64,000 bases of DNA from MFZZ01 sp964582715 (GCA_964582715.1 CAZOSM010000001.1:124001-188000); one strand, 5' to 3'; numbered from the stretch's first letter, positions 15,545 through 25,168 are shown. The notes: generated by a model not told the origin, from the sequence alone. Program-made: numbers and translations.

Positions 15545-16915
15545 TCAGACAACTTCTTCAATTGTACCCTTCATATAAAATGCTGTTTCTGGTTTGTCAT
15601 CATGCTTTCCTTCTAAGATTTCTTTGAATCCACGAACAGTTTCTGGGATAGTTACATATTTACCTGGTCGACCTGTAAATGGTTCCGCAACGTTCATAGG
15701 TTGTGTGAGGAATCTCTGGATTCTTCGTGCACGTCCTACAACCTGCTTGTCTTCTTCAGAAAGTTCTTCCATACCCAGGATTGCAATGATATCCTGAAGA
15801 TCCTTGTATCTCTGTAAAGTCTTTAAGACATCACGGGCAACCTGATAGTGTTCTTCTCCAACAACTGTTGGATCAAGAGCACGTGAGTTGGAGGCCAGTG
15901 GATCAATTGCTGGGAACAATGCTTGTTCTGCAAGAGATCTCTCAAGAGTAATAGTTGCGTCTAAATGTGTAAAGGTTGCTACAGGACCTGGATCGGTAAT
16001 ATCGTCTGCAGGCACGAATACTGCCTGAAGAGATGTAATAGATCCCTTTTTGGTTGAAGTAATACGCTCCTGTAAGGCTGCCATCTCTGTTGCAAGAGTT
16101 GGCTGATATCCTACAGCAGATGGAATACGTCCAAGTAGTGCAGAGACTTCAGAACCAGCTTGTGCAAAACGGAAGATGTTATCGATGAATAGTAGGACAT
16201 CCATGTTCTTTTCATCACGGAAATGTTCTGCTACAGTAACACCTGTTAGTGCCACACGTAAACGGTTACCTGGTGGTTCATTCATCTGTCCGTAAACAAG
16301 TGCTGTACTTCCTAATACTTTGGTCTCTTTCATTTCGTGATACAAATCGTTTCCTTCACGAGTACGTTCTCCGACACCGGTAAATACAGATACTCCTTCG
16401 TGTTGTTTTGCTACGTTGTGAATAAGCTCTTGAATGGTAACAGTTTTACCTACACCTGCTCCTCCGAAAATAGCTGCTTTTCCTCCTTTTGCAAGTGGCG
16501 CAATAAGATCGATAACTTTAATACCTGTTTCAAACACTTCTACTTCTACAGCCTGATCTTCAAGTTTTGGTGCAGCTCTGTGAATAGGCAGTTTGTGTTC
16601 TGATTTAATCTCTTCACCTTCATCAATTGCTTCTCCGAGTACATTTGTGATTCTTCCCAAAGTTGCTTCTCCAACTGGAATTTCAATAGGTTTTCCAGTA
16701 CTTTTTGCAATAGCACCTCTTTTTAAACCATACACATTGGACATAGCAACAGTACGTACTAAACCACGATCAAGTACTGCTTCCACTTCTAATGTGATTT
16801 TTCCTAGTTCTTTATCTTCTACGATAAGCGCATCGTAAACCTTTGGTGTTTGATCTTCTGGAAACTGTACATCAATAACAATTCCTCGAATAGATATGAT
16901 CTTTCCTTCTGCCAT
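15545..16915 (-). CDS. atpD: ATP synthase F1 beta subunit
   Basis: A 456-residue catalytic subunit with the P-loop GGAGVGKT (151-158), the GERTREGNDLYHEM catalytic Glu region, and the ALLGRIPSAVGYQPTLATEM signature. It has the normal family length. It binds ADP/ATP at the alpha-beta interface. It lies downstream of atpG, separated by 123 nt that contain a REP-like palindrome, which may loosen coupling within the operon. The FHA gene follows after 5 nt. Confidence 0.98.
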   Translation of the reverse strand: MAEGKIISIRGIVIDVQFPEDQTPKVYDALIVEDKELGKITLEVEAVLDRGLVRTVAMSNVYGLKRGAIAKSTGKPIEIPVGEATLGRITNVLGEAIDEGEEIKSEHKLPIHRAAPKLEDQAVEVEVFETGIKVIDLIAPLAKGGKAAIFGGAGVGKTVTIQELIHNVAKQHEGVSVFTGVGERTREGNDLYHEMKETKVLGSTALVYGQMNEPPGNRLRVALTGVTVAEHFRDEKNMDVLLFIDNIFRFAQAGSEVSALLGRIPSAVGYQPTLATEMAALQERITSTKKGSITSLQAVFVPADDITDPGPVATFTHLDATITLERSLAEQALFPAIDPLASNSRALDPTVVGEEHYQVARDVLKTLQRYKDLQDIIAILGMEELSEEDKQVVGRARRIQRFLTQPMNVAEPFTGRPGKYVTIPETVRGFKEILEGKHDDKPETAFYMKGTIEEVV

Positions 16916-16966
16916 AATTTTGTGTAATTATTAATTTATTTTATTTAAAATTCTAATGTTTATGTT

Positions 16967-17034
16967 GTCATTCTGAACGAAGTGAAGAATCTCGTTAATT
17001 GTAACGGGATCCTTCGGCTTTGCCTCAGGATGAC
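16967..17034. repeat. REP-like palindrome, copy 1
   Basis: An imperfect palindrome whose left arm starts GTCATTCTGAACGAAGTGAA and whose right arm ends GGCTTTGCCTCAGGATGAC. It lies between atpG and atpD. The same element recurs at 28009-28083 and, as a half copy, at 29016-29071. It could fold into a hairpin on either RNA strand. Confidence 0.85.
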
Positions 17035-17038
17035 ACGA

Positions 17039-17899
17039 TCATGATTCGACTGATTCTTTTGCCGTAATCATGTCGAGTAACTCATTAGTAATCTTTTCCT
17101 GTCTTAATCTGTTTGATAACAGTGTGAGCTGATTAATAAGCTCTGATGCGTTATCTGTGGCGCTTTTCATTGCCATCATACGCTGAGAATGCTCAACGGC
17201 TTCACTGCTTATTAATGCTCCTCTTATTTTGTTTTCTATATAACTTCTTAGTAATTGATCCAAAATTTCCTTTGGTGATGGTTCAATAATATATTCTTTA
17301 TTAGCAAACTCTTCATCTGGTGAGTGTTCGCCAGCTAAATTAAAAGGTAAAATAACAGGTTCTACAACCTCAGATTTTAAGGTTGAGATAAACTGATTGT
17401 ATACAATTGCAATCTGTTTATATTCTCCTGTCATATAGCGCTCAAGGACCAGGCTAAAAATTGCTGAGGCTTCATTTACAAGGTTCCCACTCGAAAAATC
17501 AGCAATAATGTGAGTTCCCTTTATGCGTCCTAAAAACTGAGATCCTTTTGAACCAACAGTTACAAACTCTGTCTCGTTAAAATTCCTTCCTTCTTTTATA
17601 ACGTGCCTTAATACATTTGTATTAAAAGAACCAGCCAATCCTTTATTTGATGTAACTACAATAAGAATTGATTTTTTAGCTTTACTCGTATCAACTTGCA
17701 AGATTTCTGCACTTGATGGATCAATTCGTGATGAAATCTTTCTGATAAGCTCAGTAAGTCCATCTCTGTATGGTCTGCTTTCCATCTCTGTCTGCTGTGC
17801 TTTTCTCATTTTAACAGCAGAAACCATCTGCATGGCCTTCGTAATCTTCTTTACATTCTTAATTGACTTAATTTTCTTTTTTACTACTCTTAAATTCAT
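17039..17899 (-). CDS. atpG: ATP synthase F1 gamma subunit
   Basis: A 286-residue protein. The N-terminal helix (NLRVVKKKIKSIKNVKKITK AMQMVSA) and the C-terminal helix (RMMAMKSATDNASELINQLT) are the two halves of the rotor coiled coil, and the central fold contains VVTSNKGLAGSFN. It transmits rotation between the c-ring and the alpha3beta3 head. It follows atpA after 31 nt. The stop lies 4 nt from a REP-like palindrome. Confidence 0.97.
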   Translation of the reverse strand: MNLRVVKKKIKSIKNVKKITKAMQMVSAVKMRKAQQTEMESRPYRDGLTELIRKISSRIDPSSAEILQVDTSKAKKSILIVVTSNKGLAGSFNTNVLRHVIKEGRNFNETEFVTVGSKGSQFLGRIKGTHIIADFSSGNLVNEASAIFSLVLERYMTGEYKQIAIVYNQFISTLKSEVVEPVILPFNLAGEHSPDEEFANKEYIIEPSPKEILDQLLRSYIENKIRGALISSEAVEHSQRMMAMKSATDNASELINQLTLLSNRLRQEKITNELLDMITAKESVES

Positions 17900-17930
17900 A
17901 AATAGTTAATTATTGATACTTTAGTGTTAT

Positions 17931-19436
17931 TTACTTTTCACTAACCAGATTATCTTTTACAAACTGAGCCAATTCTTTTTCATTCTCTTCTGTAAGAACT
18001 TTATCTTTATTAATCTGATTAATAAGTTTCTTACCTCGAGTTCTGATATCTGCAATAAAACGATCTTCAAAGTCATTTACACGGTTTAAAGGAATATCAT
18101 CAAGATATCCGTTTGTTGCAGCCCACAGTATTGCTACTTGGGAAGCCAGGTCGTAAGGTGCACTCTGTTTCTGTTTCAGTATCTGAGTTGTTTTAGCACC
18201 TCGGTTTAAGAACTTCTTTGTTTCTTCATCAAGATCTGATTCAAACTGAGAGAATGCAGAAAGTTCACGATACTGTGCTAAATCAAGTTTAAGCTTACCG
18301 GCAACCTGCTTCATTGCTTTTGTTTGTGCAGAAGATCCCACACGAGAAACAGAAAGTCCTACATTAACAGCTGGTCTCATACCTGCATTAAATAAGTCTG
18401 TTTCCAAAAAGATCTGTCCGTCTGTAATAGAAATGACGTTTGTTGGAATATATGCTGAGATATCGTTTTCAAGAGTTTCAATAATTGGAAGAGCAGTAAG
18501 AGATCCTCCTCCATTTTCTTCATTCAAACGGGCTGCTCTTTCGAGTAATCGTGAGTGAAGATAAAATACGTCTCCAGGATATGCTTCACGGCCAGCTGGT
18601 CTTCTTAAGATAAGAGAAACCTGTCGGTATGCCCAAGCATGTTTTGAAAGATCATCATAAATAATAAGTACATCTTTACCAAGATCCATAAAGTATTCTC
18701 CAATTGCTGTTGCTGCATATGGAGCGATATATTGAAGAGTTACCGGATCAGCAGCTGATGCTTTTACAACAACTGTGTAATCCATAGCTCCATTTTTCTT
18801 AAGAAGTTCCACAAGAGTTGCAATCTTTGAGTTTTTCTGACCAATAGCACAATAGATACAGATTACATCTTGTCCTTTTTGATTCAAGATGGCATCAATT
18901 CCAATTGTGGTTTTACCTGTTCCACGGTCTCCAATAATAAGTTCTCGCTGTCCACGACCAATAGGGATAAGAGCGTCAACTGCCTTTATGCCTGTCTGAA
19001 GTGGGACAGTAACAGATTTTCTTTTAATAATTCCTGGTGCTACTTTTTCAACTGGATACAGTGTTTTAGATTTCACCTGAACACCACCATCTTCTGGTCT
19101 TGTAAGTGGGTCGACTACGCGACCTAATAACTCTTCTGTAACTGGAATAGAAAGTGTAATACCAGTACCCTTTGCAGATTGTCCGGCCGTAATGCCTAAA
19201 TAATCACCCAGAACAATTGCTCCAACTTCTTCTTCGATCATATCAATCACAAGCGCACGTTCACCATTTTCAAACTCTATAATTTCACCATATCCGATAT
19301 TGGTAAGCCCGGTGAGTGTTACCACACCATCTTTTACCTCTTTAACGGTTCCTACTTCTTGAGATTGTACTTTTATTCCAGTTGAGGAACTCAGTTCTTT
19401 TTCAATCTCTTTTATAAATTGATCAAGCTGTTTCAT
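17931..19436 (-). CDS. atpA: ATP synthase F1 alpha subunit
   Basis: A 501-residue protein with the nucleotide-binding loop GDRGTGKT (169-176), the YPGDVFYLHSRLLERAA segment and ALPIIETLENDISAYIPTNV. It is the non-catalytic nucleotide-binding subunit of the F1 head. Its start overlaps the 3' end of the delta gene by 14 nt, so the two are translationally coupled. Confidence 0.98.
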   Translation of the reverse strand: MKQLDQFIKEIEKELSSSTGIKVQSQEVGTVKEVKDGVVTLTGLTNIGYGEIIEFENGERALVIDMIEEEVGAIVLGDYLGITAGQSAKGTGITLSIPVTEELLGRVVDPLTRPEDGGVQVKSKTLYPVEKVAPGIIKRKSVTVPLQTGIKAVDALIPIGRGQRELIIGDRGTGKTTIGIDAILNQKGQDVICIYCAIGQKNSKIATLVELLKKNGAMDYTVVVKASAADPVTLQYIAPYAATAIGEYFMDLGKDVLIIYDDLSKHAWAYRQVSLILRRPAGREAYPGDVFYLHSRLLERAARLNEENGGGSLTALPIIETLENDISAYIPTNVISITDGQIFLETDLFNAGMRPAVNVGLSVSRVGSSAQTKAMKQVAGKLKLDLAQYRELSAFSQFESDLDEETKKFLNRGAKTTQILKQKQSAPYDLASQVAILWAATNGYLDDIPLNRVNDFEDRFIADIRTRGKKLINQINKDKVLTEENEKELAQFVKDNLVSEK

Positions 19437-19710
19437 AGAGCATTTGTTCTAACTTAAGTAATTCTGATTTTAGTGATAGATCAATAACTTGTGATCCATA
19501 TTTAATAATGACTCCTGCCATAATATTTTGATCCACTTCAACAGAAATATCTGCTTCATTCAGAAGTTCTACTTTTCTTTTAAGTGTTTTTAATTCATCG
19601 TCAGAAAGTTTATAAGGTGAAACAACCGTTACTTTTGGTTTTACTTTACCTTTTTGCCTATCTTTGATGTAATTGATTAAATCCTGTTTGAGTTGTGGAC
19701 TAAATTTCAT
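19423..19710 (-). CDS. atpH: ATP synthase delta subunit, short form
   Basis: Only 95 residues, against the usual 170-185. The visible part (residues 25-95: KVTVVSPYKLSDDELKTLKR, then VDQNIMAGVIIKYGSQVIDL SLKS) is the C-terminal portion, including the conserved G-(G/A)-x-x-I-x-x-G-x-x-x-x-D-x-S block. The N-terminal six-helix domain that caps the alpha subunits is absent, leaving about 20 residues of helix. It lies between atpF and atpA exactly where delta belongs. A fused N-terminal domain in atpF is not seen. The short form may be a CPR reduction. Confidence 0.8.
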   Translation of the reverse strand: MKFSPQLKQDLINYIKDRQKGKVKPKVTVVSPYKLSDDELKTLKRKVELLNEADISVEVDQNIMAGVIIKYGSQVIDLSLKSELLKLEQMLYETA

Positions 19711-19713
19711 ATC

Positions 19714-20220
19714 TTAGTTTGCTAACTTTGTATCTTCTGGAATATGTTTAACAATATTCTGCGTAATCTTTTTCTGAGCATCATCGGTGAGGTATTCTCG
19801 CAAAGCTTTTTCTACCACAATCATACTGACACTGGCAATCTGCTGTCGTACGTCTTTGTATAGTTCTTTGCGTTCTTCTTCTACCTGTGCTCTGCCTTTT
19901 GCTACTATTTCTGCAGCTTCTTTCTTTGCAGTTTCGATTATTTCCTGTTTTACAGAAGCAGCATCCTCTTTAGCTTGAGCCAAAGCTTTATCAAGAGCTT
20001 CTTTCCTTCTCTTTTCCATCTTGGCATCTTCTGCTTCGAGTTTTTCTTTTCGTTTTTCAATTTCAGCTGCAAATTCTTCACGCAGTTCTTCTTCCTGTTT
20101 CTGCTTTCTCAAATAAGCTAAGAAAGGCTTCGAAACAAACTTTTGAAACACAAAGAAAAAGATGGCAAAGTTTACAAGCTGGGCTATGAATAGTTTTAGA
20201 TCTAAGCCTAGATTTTCCAT
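19714..20220 (-). CDS. atpF: ATP synthase F0 b subunit
   Basis: A 168-residue protein: one N-terminal membrane helix (LKLFIAQLVNFAIFFFVFQK F) and then a long Glu/Lys/Ala helix (residues 35-145) forming the peripheral stalk. It has the usual length. It is 3 nt from atpH downstream and 19 nt from atpE upstream, in standard B-E-F-H-A-G-D order. Confidence 0.95.
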   Translation of the reverse strand: MENLGLDLKLFIAQLVNFAIFFFVFQKFVSKPFLAYLRKQKQEEELREEFAAEIEKRKEKLEAEDAKMEKRRKEALDKALAQAKEDAASVKQEIIETAKKEAAEIVAKGRAQVEEERKELYKDVRQQIASVSMIVVEKALREYLTDDAQKKITQNIVKHIPEDTKLAN

Positions 20221-20239
20221 ACTTGTTTATGTTTTTGTG

Positions 20240-20470
20240 TTATACGACGAATTTAATAATAAGAGCAACAACCAAGGCAAAAATTGCGACAGATTCTGCG
20301 AATGCTGCAGCAAGAATCATTGTTGTACGGATAGGTGCTTCTGCTTCTGGGTTACGGCCTAAAGCTTCCATAGCTTTACTACCAATTAATCCAATAGCGA
20401 TACCTGGTCCAAGTGCACCAATACCGATTGTAAGTGCTGTTGCTAAAAGTCTCATTGTTTCAGCTTCCAT
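20240..20470 (-). CDS. atpE: ATP synthase F0 c subunit
   Basis: A 76-residue hairpin of two membrane helices with the loop GRNPEA. The ion-binding carboxylate is Glu59 in AAAFAESVAIFAL. Helix 1 (GALGPGIAIGLIGSK) lacks the Gln seen in sodium-binding rings, and the residue two after Glu59 is Val rather than Thr, so proton coupling is more likely than sodium. That is inference from known ring signatures. Confidence 0.95.
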   Translation of the reverse strand: MEAETMRLLATALTIGIGALGPGIAIGLIGSKAMEALGRNPEAEAPIRTTMILAAAFAESVAIFALVVALIIKFVV

Positions 20471-20516
20471 AAGTAAAATAAATAAAAATTAATAATAAAT
20501 AATAAGTAATAATTGC

Positions 20517-21374
20517 TTAATGATCATGTGACACTGCCATATTAATAAAGATTGTTGACAGTATGACAAATACCAAGGCCTGTACAAATCCTACAAATAT
20601 TTCCATAAAATACATTGGAGAACTTACAAAAGACAAGGCGACAGGTAATAAGAATGGAACAATTGTCAAAAGCACTTCTCCTGCGAATATATTTCCAAAT
20701 AAACGAAATGCAAATGAAAGTATTCTTGCTGCCTCTAATATAAGTTCAAGGATTCCAACAAATAACATAACAGGGTCCTTAAAATTAAAATATTTACCTA
20801 AATGAGTTACAGGTCCTAAATATTGAAATCCAAATATCTGGGTTGCAAAGACAGATACTGCAGCAAGTGCAAAAGTGGTATTTAAGTCTGCTGTCCCACC
20901 TCTAAAAAGAGGAATATGATGAGTTTCGCCTTCATGAACTACATCAATAAGAATAGAACCAACTCCAGGAATAAGACCTGACCAGTTATTCAATAAAATA
21001 AAGAAAAAGAAAGAACCAAGGAGTGGGAAAAAGAAATTAATCTTTTTATGAAGAACTCCGTGCATGAGATCATACATAAACTTAATAAGTCCATTCATTG
21101 CATAGAAAAAAAGGCTTCGATCTTTTGATTTGTACTGTTGATAATAGTAATTAGCAAGCAAGATAAATCCGAGTACAACAAGTGTTGTAGTAAGAATGGA
21201 GTTTGTGACATGAAATCCACCGACAGTAAATACTTCTTCACCCTTGATACTAATATGAGGTTGAGCTGCTTCTTGAACATCATGAGCTTCAACTTCACCA
21301 TTTTCCATTATTGGAACTACTGGCTCTGCTGCAATTACCTCAGCTTCGTTATTTTGTTCCGCGTGGGCTATCAT
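20517..21374 (-). CDS. atpB: ATP synthase F0 a subunit
   Basis: A 285-residue protein with about five to six membrane helices after a 60-residue polar N-terminus. The essential Arg lies in LSFAFRLFGNIFAGEVLL. It forms the ion half-channels beside the c-ring. The N-terminal acidic segment (NNEAEVIAAEPVVPIMENGE) is long and of unknown role. It overlaps the preceding AtpZ-like gene by 26 nt. Confidence 0.96.
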   Translation of the reverse strand: MIAHAEQNNEAEVIAAEPVVPIMENGEVEAHDVQEAAQPHISIKGEEVFTVGGFHVTNSILTTTLVVLGFILLANYYYQQYKSKDRSLFFYAMNGLIKFMYDLMHGVLHKKINFFFPLLGSFFFFILLNNWSGLIPGVGSILIDVVHEGETHHIPLFRGGTADLNTTFALAAVSVFATQIFGFQYLGPVTHLGKYFNFKDPVMLFVGILELILEAARILSFAFRLFGNIFAGEVLLTIVPFLLPVALSFVSSPMYFMEIFVGFVQALVFVILSTIFINMAVSHDH

Positions 21375-21651
21375 TTTCTTTAATAAGTTTTATTAAATTA
21401 TAAAATACGGTTATTGTACCAAAAATAAGAAGAAGTATTGTGAAAAGACCATTCTTCTCAAACTTCCTGTCTAAATACTGTCCTACCAATACAGCTAAAA
21501 GTAAAGGTGCGCTCAGATACATTCCTAAATCCCAGTAATGGGCAGGAATGCCAAAGCGACTTTTCTTCCTTTGTTTATGCGGTATTTCTATTTCTTCAAT
21601 TTCCCCAGAAATACCTACTTTTGTATATTTAGTCGTTTTAGTCTTAGACAT
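21349..21651 (-). CDS. AtpZ/AtpI-like small membrane protein, first gene of the atp operon
   Basis: A 100-residue protein with a polar N-terminus followed by two membrane helices (YLSAPLLLAVLVGQYLDRKF and GLFTILLLIFGTITVFYNLI). The layout G-x-Y-L-D-x-(K/R)-F...N-L-I-x-L is that of the AtpZ/AtpI family, which assists c-ring assembly or Mg uptake. The start is set at the ATG at 21651 because a TATAAT box (21659-21664) lies 7 nt upstream; the longer GTG start would lie before the box. Confidence 0.75.
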   Translation of the reverse strand: MSKTKTTKYTKVGISGEIEEIEIPHKQRKKSRFGIPAHYWDLGMYLSAPLLLAVLVGQYLDRKFEKNGLFTILLLIFGTITVFYNLIKLIKENDSPRGTK

Positions 21652-21658
21652 ATTACTA

Positions 21659-21664
21659 ATTATA
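21659..21664 (-). promoter_or_regulatory. Promoter -10 box of the atp operon
   Basis: TATAAT on the minus strand, 7 nt before the ATG at 21651. It is the only strong box between dnaE and the operon. Confidence 0.55.
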
Positions 21665-21702
21665 GTCTTATTCGTCACTACATATCTGTGATGTATTGCT
21701 TA

Positions 21703-24700
21703 CTAATTCATTGCTGCTGCTCTTTGATCCAGGTTTACTGCCTTCTCCATAATAATACTGTATTCACCTTCGCGCTCAGTTACTTTACCTTTAAACAAAC
21801 ACACAGTGTTCTGAGCACAGGTTCTATGTAGAGATTTATATGTTTTTGGGAAAACAATGACTTCTATAGAACCAGTAGAGTCATTTATAGAAAGAAAAGC
21901 CATGTCGTCATTGTTTTTCTTTGTTTTAACTACTTTATGCTTTGTAACCATTCCTGCAAAAATATATGATTTATTTACATCCTCTTCACCAATCTCTCCA
22001 ATCTTTTTATTCACCTTCTGCTCAATGATCTCACGGTGTTTATCCATAGGATCTTTTGATAAAAGAAAACCAATCACTTCTTTTTCGAACTCAATGATCT
22101 GGTCATCGGGAAGTTCTTCTATGTGGTTAAATGTATCTTTGTCATAACGCTTCTTTTCATGTTGACCGAATAATCCAAACTGTCCTGTATCGTGATTCTC
22201 TTTTATAGAAGCAAGTTCCTTGGCAAGAGACGGATAATGCAAAAGGAGTGTTGCACGGGTCGCAAACATATCAAACGCTCCAGCTTTTATAAGACTTTCC
22301 ATTGTGCGCTTGTTTACCTTGCGCAGATCAACGCGCATCATAAAATCTTTAAAGCTTGTAAAGGGACCTTCTTTTTCTCGAGCTTGTACAATAGATTCTA
22401 TCGCTGCACTCCCAACATTTTTCAAAGCAGACAAACCAAAACGGATTGACCTTCCTTCAATAGAAAACTTTTCAACGGAATGATTAATATCAGGTGGCAA
22501 CACCTCAATTTTCATACGCTTACTTTCCTCAAGTGCTTGAGCCATCTTTAGTTCACGTAAAGGGCCTGCAACGCCTTGTAGTTCTGCAGTCATAAGGGCT
22601 GTCATAAACTCAACTGGGTAATTTGCTTTCATGTAAGCAGTCCAGTACGAAATGACTGCGTATGAAGCAGCATGTGATTTGTTAAAACCGTATGCAGCAA
22701 ACTTTTCGATAAATGTAAAAATATCATCTGCCAGTTTTTTTGTATAGCCGGCCTCCACCATACCTTTTGCAAACTGTTTCTTTCCTTCCTCCATAAGTTT
22801 CTTTTTCTTTTTACCGACCGCCATACGAAGTAAATCTGCCTGACTTCTGGTGAATTTTGCAAGCTCAACAGCAATATCCATCACCTGCTCTTGATATACC
22901 AAAATACCGTAGGTGTCTTCCATAATTGGCCTTAAATCTGGGTGAAGATAGCGGATTGTACGAGGATTCTTTTTACCCTTAATAAATGTCGGAATAAGGT
23001 CCATTGGACCAGGTCTATATAACGCGACCATAGCAGTAATATCACTCATTTTATTTGGCTGAAGATCTCGAGCAAGCCTCTGCATGCCAGAAGATTCGAG
23101 CTGAAACACACCAATCGTTTCGCCGCGACTGATGAGCTGAAAAGTCTTCTCGTCATCTAAAGGAATTTCATGGATATCGATGTCTTTCCCAGTAAATTCT
23201 TTTACATATCCAAGCGCCTCTTCCAAAATAGAAAGGTTACGAAGACCTAAAATATCTACTTTAATAACACCGACTGCCTTATTATCTGAAACTGCATTAA
23301 GATCTACTGAGTACATATCATACTGGGTGATGATACGACCTTCCTTATTATCCCTTTGGAGCGGAATATACTCGACCATTGGTTTATCGGAGATAAGTAG
23401 TCCTGCTGCATGAACCGAGAAGTGGCGAGCCATACTTTCCAGTTTCAAAGAAACATCGATAACCTTTTTAACATCTTCTTCTGTATTGTAAGCAAGTTTA
23501 AGGTTTGGTGATTCTTCCAAAGCTTTTGTTAAACTCATATGGAACCCTTGCTTTCCTTGAGGAATCATTTTGGCAATGCGGTCACCTTGCGAATACGAGT
23601 AACCCAAAGCTCTTGCAACGTCTCGTACAGCCATTTTGGCTTCCATCGTACCAAAAGTCACAATCTGAGCATAATGGTCTTCTCCATACTTGCGGGCGAT
23701 ATATTTAATTACTTCATCACGGCGTTTATCTGAGAAATCGATATCAATATCTGGTGGCGTAGGCCTTTCGGGGTTAAGAAAACGCTCAAAAGGTAAGTTA
23801 TCTTGAAGCGGATCCAGATCAGTAATACGAAGTACGTACGATACTAGAGAACCGGCAGCAGATCCACGGCCCGGACCAACTGCAATACCCTGGTTTTTAG
23901 CCCAGTTAACGATATCCTGCGTAAACAAAAAATAAGGTGCATAACCTTTTTTGTTAATAATATCGAGTTCATAATCAAGTCGTTCATTGACTACTTCATC
24001 GGGAAAACCTTTCGTTCTGCCTTTTTTTGAGTAGACCATTTCACGGAGCCAACTCTCGTTAGTATGACCTTCTGGAAGTGGATATTTAGGCAAAATAAGT
24101 TTCCCATGAGGTATCTCGAGATCACATTTCTCTGCAATCTTAACGGTATTTTCTATGGCTTCTGGCAAATCGTGGAATGCTTCTTTCATTTCTTCCGGGG
24201 ACTTGAAGTAGTAGTCCGGTACATCTATCATACTCATAGGGCGGTTCTTTTCGACAATAGATCTTTGAGTTTGAATACAGAGCAGGACTTCATGAGCATA
24301 TGCATCATCTTTATTGAGATAGTGCACATCGTTGGTGGCAACAAGCGGAACTCCATACTTTCTGGCTAGTTTAATGAGTTTCTGGTTCACCGACTCCTGA
24401 ATTTCAAGCTGTGGATGTCTTTGGAGTTCTATATAAAAGTCTCCTCCCCAGAGTTTGAGATACTTTTTAAGTGCTTCTTCTGCTTTTTCATTCTGGTCTT
24501 CCTGAAGAAGCTGTGGAATTTCTCCTGCTAAACAACTTGAAGTAACGATAAGACCTTCTCCATATTTTTCGAGTAAATCCCAATCGACACGAGGTTTATA
24601 GTAAAACCCTTTTAAGTTTGAATAGGTAACCAGCTTGAGCAAATTCTGGTAACCTGTAAGGTTTTTACAAAGCACAAGTAAATGGTTGTACCCTTTTCCT

Positions 24701-24942
24701 TCGGTTTTTTCTTTATCTTCGATACTTCCTTTTGCTTTATATAGTTCACAGCCGATAATAGGTTTAATACCTGCGTCGCGTGCTGCAATAAAGAATTTAA
24801 AAGCCCCATACATAGCTCCATGGTCTGTAAGAGCAACGGCTGGCATATTGTACTCTTTTGCTTTTGCAACAAGATCTTTAATACGGCACATGCCATCAAG
24901 AAGAGAATATTCTGAGTGATTATGCAAGTGTACAAACGACAT
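21703..24942 (-). CDS. dnaE: DNA polymerase III alpha subunit
   Basis: A 1079-residue replicative polymerase. The PHP domain (residues 1-240) begins FVHLHNHSEYSLLDG with the metal-binding HxH. The palm carries PDIDIDF, and FHMSLTKALEES and the GRGSAAGSLV finger region follow. Tandem HhH helices and a C-terminal OB domain (SYIFAGMVTKHKVVKTKKNN) complete it. It is DnaE1-like in order and slightly shorter than the E. coli enzyme. A TACAAT box 6 nt before the ATG predicts a leaderless mRNA. Confidence 0.97.
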   Translation of the reverse strand: MSFVHLHNHSEYSLLDGMCRIKDLVAKAKEYNMPAVALTDHGAMYGAFKFFIAARDAGIKPIIGCELYKAKGSIEDKEKTEGKGYNHLLVLCKNLTGYQNLLKLVTYSNLKGFYYKPRVDWDLLEKYGEGLIVTSSCLAGEIPQLLQEDQNEKAEEALKKYLKLWGGDFYIELQRHPQLEIQESVNQKLIKLARKYGVPLVATNDVHYLNKDDAYAHEVLLCIQTQRSIVEKNRPMSMIDVPDYYFKSPEEMKEAFHDLPEAIENTVKIAEKCDLEIPHGKLILPKYPLPEGHTNESWLREMVYSKKGRTKGFPDEVVNERLDYELDIINKKGYAPYFLFTQDIVNWAKNQGIAVGPGRGSAAGSLVSYVLRITDLDPLQDNLPFERFLNPERPTPPDIDIDFSDKRRDEVIKYIARKYGEDHYAQIVTFGTMEAKMAVRDVARALGYSYSQGDRIAKMIPQGKQGFHMSLTKALEESPNLKLAYNTEEDVKKVIDVSLKLESMARHFSVHAAGLLISDKPMVEYIPLQRDNKEGRIITQYDMYSVDLNAVSDNKAVGVIKVDILGLRNLSILEEALGYVKEFTGKDIDIHEIPLDDEKTFQLISRGETIGVFQLESSGMQRLARDLQPNKMSDITAMVALYRPGPMDLIPTFIKGKKNPRTIRYLHPDLRPIMEDTYGILVYQEQVMDIAVELAKFTRSQADLLRMAVGKKKKKLMEEGKKQFAKGMVEAGYTKKLADDIFTFIEKFAAYGFNKSHAASYAVISYWTAYMKANYPVEFMTALMTAELQGVAGPLRELKMAQALEESKRMKIEVLPPDINHSVEKFSIEGRSIRFGLSALKNVGSAAIESIVQAREKEGPFTSFKDFMMRVDLRKVNKRTMESLIKAGAFDMFATRATLLLHYPSLAKELASIKENHDTGQFGLFGQHEKKRYDKDTFNHIEELPDDQIIEFEKEVIGFLLSKDPMDKHREIIEQKVNKKIGEIGEEDVNKSYIFAGMVTKHKVVKTKKNNDDMAFLSINDSTGSIEVIVFPKTYKSLHRTCAQNTVCLFKGKVTEREGEYSIIMEKAVNLDQRAAAMN

Positions 24943-24948
24943 GCGTAT

Positions 24949-24954
24949 ATTGTA
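24949..24954 (-). promoter_or_regulatory. Leaderless promoter -10 box of dnaE
   Basis: TACAAT on the minus strand ends 6 nt before the dnaE ATG. Confidence 0.55.
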
Positions 24955-24982
24955 CTAGAAATAACTTCTTTTTTATCTCAAA

Positions 24983-25168
24983 TTATTCTACTACCCACCA
25001 TGTCCTCCCTTTGGCAAAAAGAAGAACATACTTGCAATTTTGGCAAATATACATGTCGACTTTGTGTTCTGTCATACCCCACTGACTATCTAATCTCCCT
25101 TTTTCATGATCAAACTTTTCCATTTTACAAAGGGGACAAGTAAGTTTATTCTGGCCTTTCTGATTCAT
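24983..25168 (-). CDS. Small zinc-ribbon protein
   Basis: A 61-residue protein, MNQKGQNKLTCPLCKMEKFD then a second pair CQNC near residue 46 (CPLC and CQNC, about 30 residues apart), a compact zinc ribbon. The ending GRTWWVVE is unusual. The frame is open further upstream to 25249, but those codons lie inside the gatB terminator hairpin, so the internal ATG is preferred. A TTACAAT box is about 30 nt upstream. It may be a nucleic-acid-binding or regulatory microprotein; no family is recognised. It lies between gatB and dnaE. Confidence 0.55.
   Translation of the reverse strand: MNQKGQNKLTCPLCKMEKFDHEKGRLDSQWGMTEHKVDMYICQNCKYVLLFAKGRTWWVVE

Noticed and set aside
20240..20470. Sodium-binding c-ring.
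   Set aside because: The helix-1 Gln and the Thr after Glu-Ser found in sodium rings are absent; proton coupling is the simpler reading.
21857..22147. Long open frames antisense to dnaE and other large genes.
   Set aside because: They follow the codon pattern of the sense gene, lack promoters or ribosome sites, and show no family signature; treated as shadows.
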